Source of the DNA: CAYGZL01 sp964354345
Lineage (GTDB): Bacteria; Chloroflexota; Anaerolineae; Anaerolineales; UBA4823
Reading direction: 5' to 3'
DNA: 7,114 bases
NCBI GenBank assembly: GCA_964354345.1
Contig: CAYGZL010000056.1
Span: 1-7,114 of the forward strand
Below, one piece after another: positions 6,945 through 7,114 of this stretch. A model generated the notes under the pieces. The model had not been told where the DNA came from. It made no database searches and was given only the letters and a program-made list of their open reading frames with translations. Each line of letters starts with the position of its first letter. Within the stretch, counting starts at the first letter, position 1. The position numbers and the translations under genes were made by a program.

Positions 6945-7114
6945 ATGACGGATGTCAAGGACACATCCAAGAAAAACTGGCTGCTGCCCAGTTCGCCCGA
7001 AGAACTGGAGCAGTTCGTCAAACGAACCCTGGGAGGCGCAATCGGGCTGATTGAGGAGGAAAGCGCCGCAGTTTACAGCCGTGTTTCTGTTATCGATCCC
7101 AACGCTCGCAGTTA
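6945..7114 (+). CDS. Start of an unrecognised soluble protein, cut by the window end
   Basis: Fifty-six codons are present from ATG 6945 to the window edge and the frame stays open. AAGG directly precedes the ATG, and AGGAAAAG lies farther upstream (6932-6939), 5 bases before the start. The visible part is hydrophilic, with a likely helix SPEELEQFVKRTLGGAIGLI (17-36) followed by EEESAAVYSRVSVIDPNARS. No signal peptide or membrane segment is seen, and no domain can be named from this piece. It lies 65 bases after the small gene and is probably in the same operon. Confidence 0.6.
   Translation, partial: MTDVKDTSKKNWLLPSSPEELEQFVKRTLGGAIGLIEEESAAVYSRVSVIDPNARS

Overview
The window suggests a bacterial chromosome, most likely Chloroflexota of the Anaerolineae type. 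This rests on recognising the families by eye: a large MalT-like/BTAD regulator, a DUF5317-like membrane protein and an HTH/MPP-type XRE regulator. No search was run. Coding DNA is moderately GC-rich, but the first ~370 bases are clearly AT-rich.

Layout. Bases 1-50 look like the end of an IS21-family insertion sequence whose body lies left of the window. After an AT-rich gap with no gene comes a small stand-alone WGR-domain gene (375-624, +) broken by one frameshift in a run of seven T. Tail to tail with it, 2 bases apart, is an intact 410-residue GHKL-type ATP-binding protein (627-1859, -). It lacks the usual N-terminal AlbA_2 domain and carries Ala where the family normally has the catalytic Glu. 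Upstream of it are a rho-independent terminator and a tRNA-Ser(GCU) gene (1998-2087, -) with its own promoter. Reading the other way are a small XRE repressor (2282-2605, +) and a very large regulator of the MalT/SARP class (NTPase, TPR-like repeats, OmpR-like winged helix, BTAD). The large regulator (2694-5897, +) is a pseudogene: no start codon, two frame changes and at least one premature amber codon. A strong terminator (5916-5951) closes it. The right end holds a separate plus-strand operon: a DUF5317-like membrane protein (6179-6724), a 43-residue acidic small protein (6748-6879), and the start of an unrecognised soluble protein (from 6945 to beyond the window).

How it fits together. 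The left 5.9 kb looks like an accessory segment in decay: an insertion-sequence end, two broken genes, and a regulator-like ATPase next to a tRNA gene. The right end looks like an intact small operon with good ribosome binding sites. The most useful observations are the hidden WGR gene, the atypical GHKL protein with a correctable start, the lesion map of the giant regulator, and the unannotated small protein with a readable tail behind its stop. I see no clear new multi-gene system, CRISPR array or defence island.
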